Assembly: GCA_031254555.1 (NCBI GenBank)
Contig: JAIRUF010000131.1
Span: 1 to 6,839, forward strand
Direction: 5' to 3'
DNA length: 6,839 nucleotides
Source: Oscillospiraceae bacterium
Lineage (GTDB): Bacteria; Bacillota; Clostridia; Oscillospirales; Acutalibacteraceae
The notes below the pieces were generated by a model that saw only the letters and a program-made list of their open reading frames with translations, searched no databases and was not told the origin of the DNA. The position numbers were made by a program, and so were the translations under genes. Shown piece after piece: positions 6,695 through 6,839 of the stretch. Position 1 is the stretch's first letter, and each line of letters opens with the position of its first letter.

Positions 6695-6839
6695 ATAAAA
6701 TTCTCCTAAACTCTGCCATAATACATAAGTGCGATTCCCAATGACACAATTCCCTAGCCTGTGATAGCCAAATACATGTTAATATCCAGGGTTTAACCTA
6801 TCTCCCTGTAATAATATTTTGCTCGGGTTACTTTACCTG
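6695..6839 (-). other. Region upstream of ftsW, no recognised gene
   Basis: These 145 bases reach the window edge. On the minus strand a frame open from the edge ends at a TAA (6795-6793) after 14 visible codons. In the same frame an ATG at 6777 begins MYLAITG, then a TAG (6756-6754), then GIVSLGIALMYYGRV and a TAG at 6708-6706 that abuts the ftsW ribosome site. The hydrophobic run could be the tail of a tiny membrane protein broken by a stop, or chance. CAGGG and CCCTG form a 5-bp inverted repeat around 6786-6808 with no U-tract after it. I see no convincing promoter; the cluster probably starts further upstream, where mraY and murD usually lie. Confidence 0.3.

Noticed and set aside
6793..6839. 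Edge frame GKVTRAKYYYREIG on the minus strand, resembling the RAKLYYLR stretch of ribosomal protein L19
   Set aside because: Only 14 residues are visible, the stop comes where L19 would continue with GKAARIKE, no shifted frame restores it, and rplS is not expected beside ftsW. Sequence beyond the edge would settle it.

Overview
This window carries a fragment of a division and cell wall (dcw) gene cluster, most likely from a low-to-mid-GC Gram-positive of class Clostridia. Five complete genes lie head to tail on the minus strand. In their transcription order they are ftsW (6694-5462), murG (5444-4335), murA (4250-2988), ftsQ/divIB (2901-1939) and ftsZ (1691-507). The 3' part of a polysaccharide deacetylase gene enters from the left edge on the plus strand (1-428) and converges on ftsZ. 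The Clostridia assignment is inference. It rests on purine-rich Shine-Dalgarno sites before every gene, a DivIB-type FtsQ, murA (not murB) between murG and ftsQ, and an FtsZ tail of the DIMSIFN type. From memory, that tail is common in Oscillospirales-like lineages. No rRNA or other decisive marker is present.

The genes form one functional unit. MurA starts the cytoplasmic peptidoglycan precursor pathway and MurG finishes it by converting lipid I to lipid II. FtsW polymerises lipid II at the septum, FtsQ/DivIB is a bitopic divisome scaffold, and FtsZ forms the ring that positions them. ftsW and murG are only 17 bases apart and should be co-transcribed. The next gaps are 84, 86 and 247 bases. 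The 84-base gap before murA holds a hairpin plus U-tract that looks like an intrinsic terminator or attenuator. The 247-base gap before ftsZ is AT-rich and holds a good sigma-A-type promoter. ftsZ also has a full AGGAGG ribosome site, so it is probably expressed partly independently of the genes above it.

No ftsA or small-basic-protein gene sits next to ftsZ. Sporulation genes (spoIIGA, sigE, sigG), which often follow ftsZ in spore-forming Firmicutes, are also absent. ftsZ ends against a strong GC hairpin shared with the deacetylase gene. The right edge (6695-6839) lies upstream of ftsW and has no recognised gene, only a short hydrophobic reading frame interrupted by a stop.

I find no mobile element, CRISPR array, RNA gene or clearly new system. 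The observations most worth checking are the murG-murA leader structure, the separate ftsZ promoter with missing ftsA, and the odd stretch upstream of ftsW.
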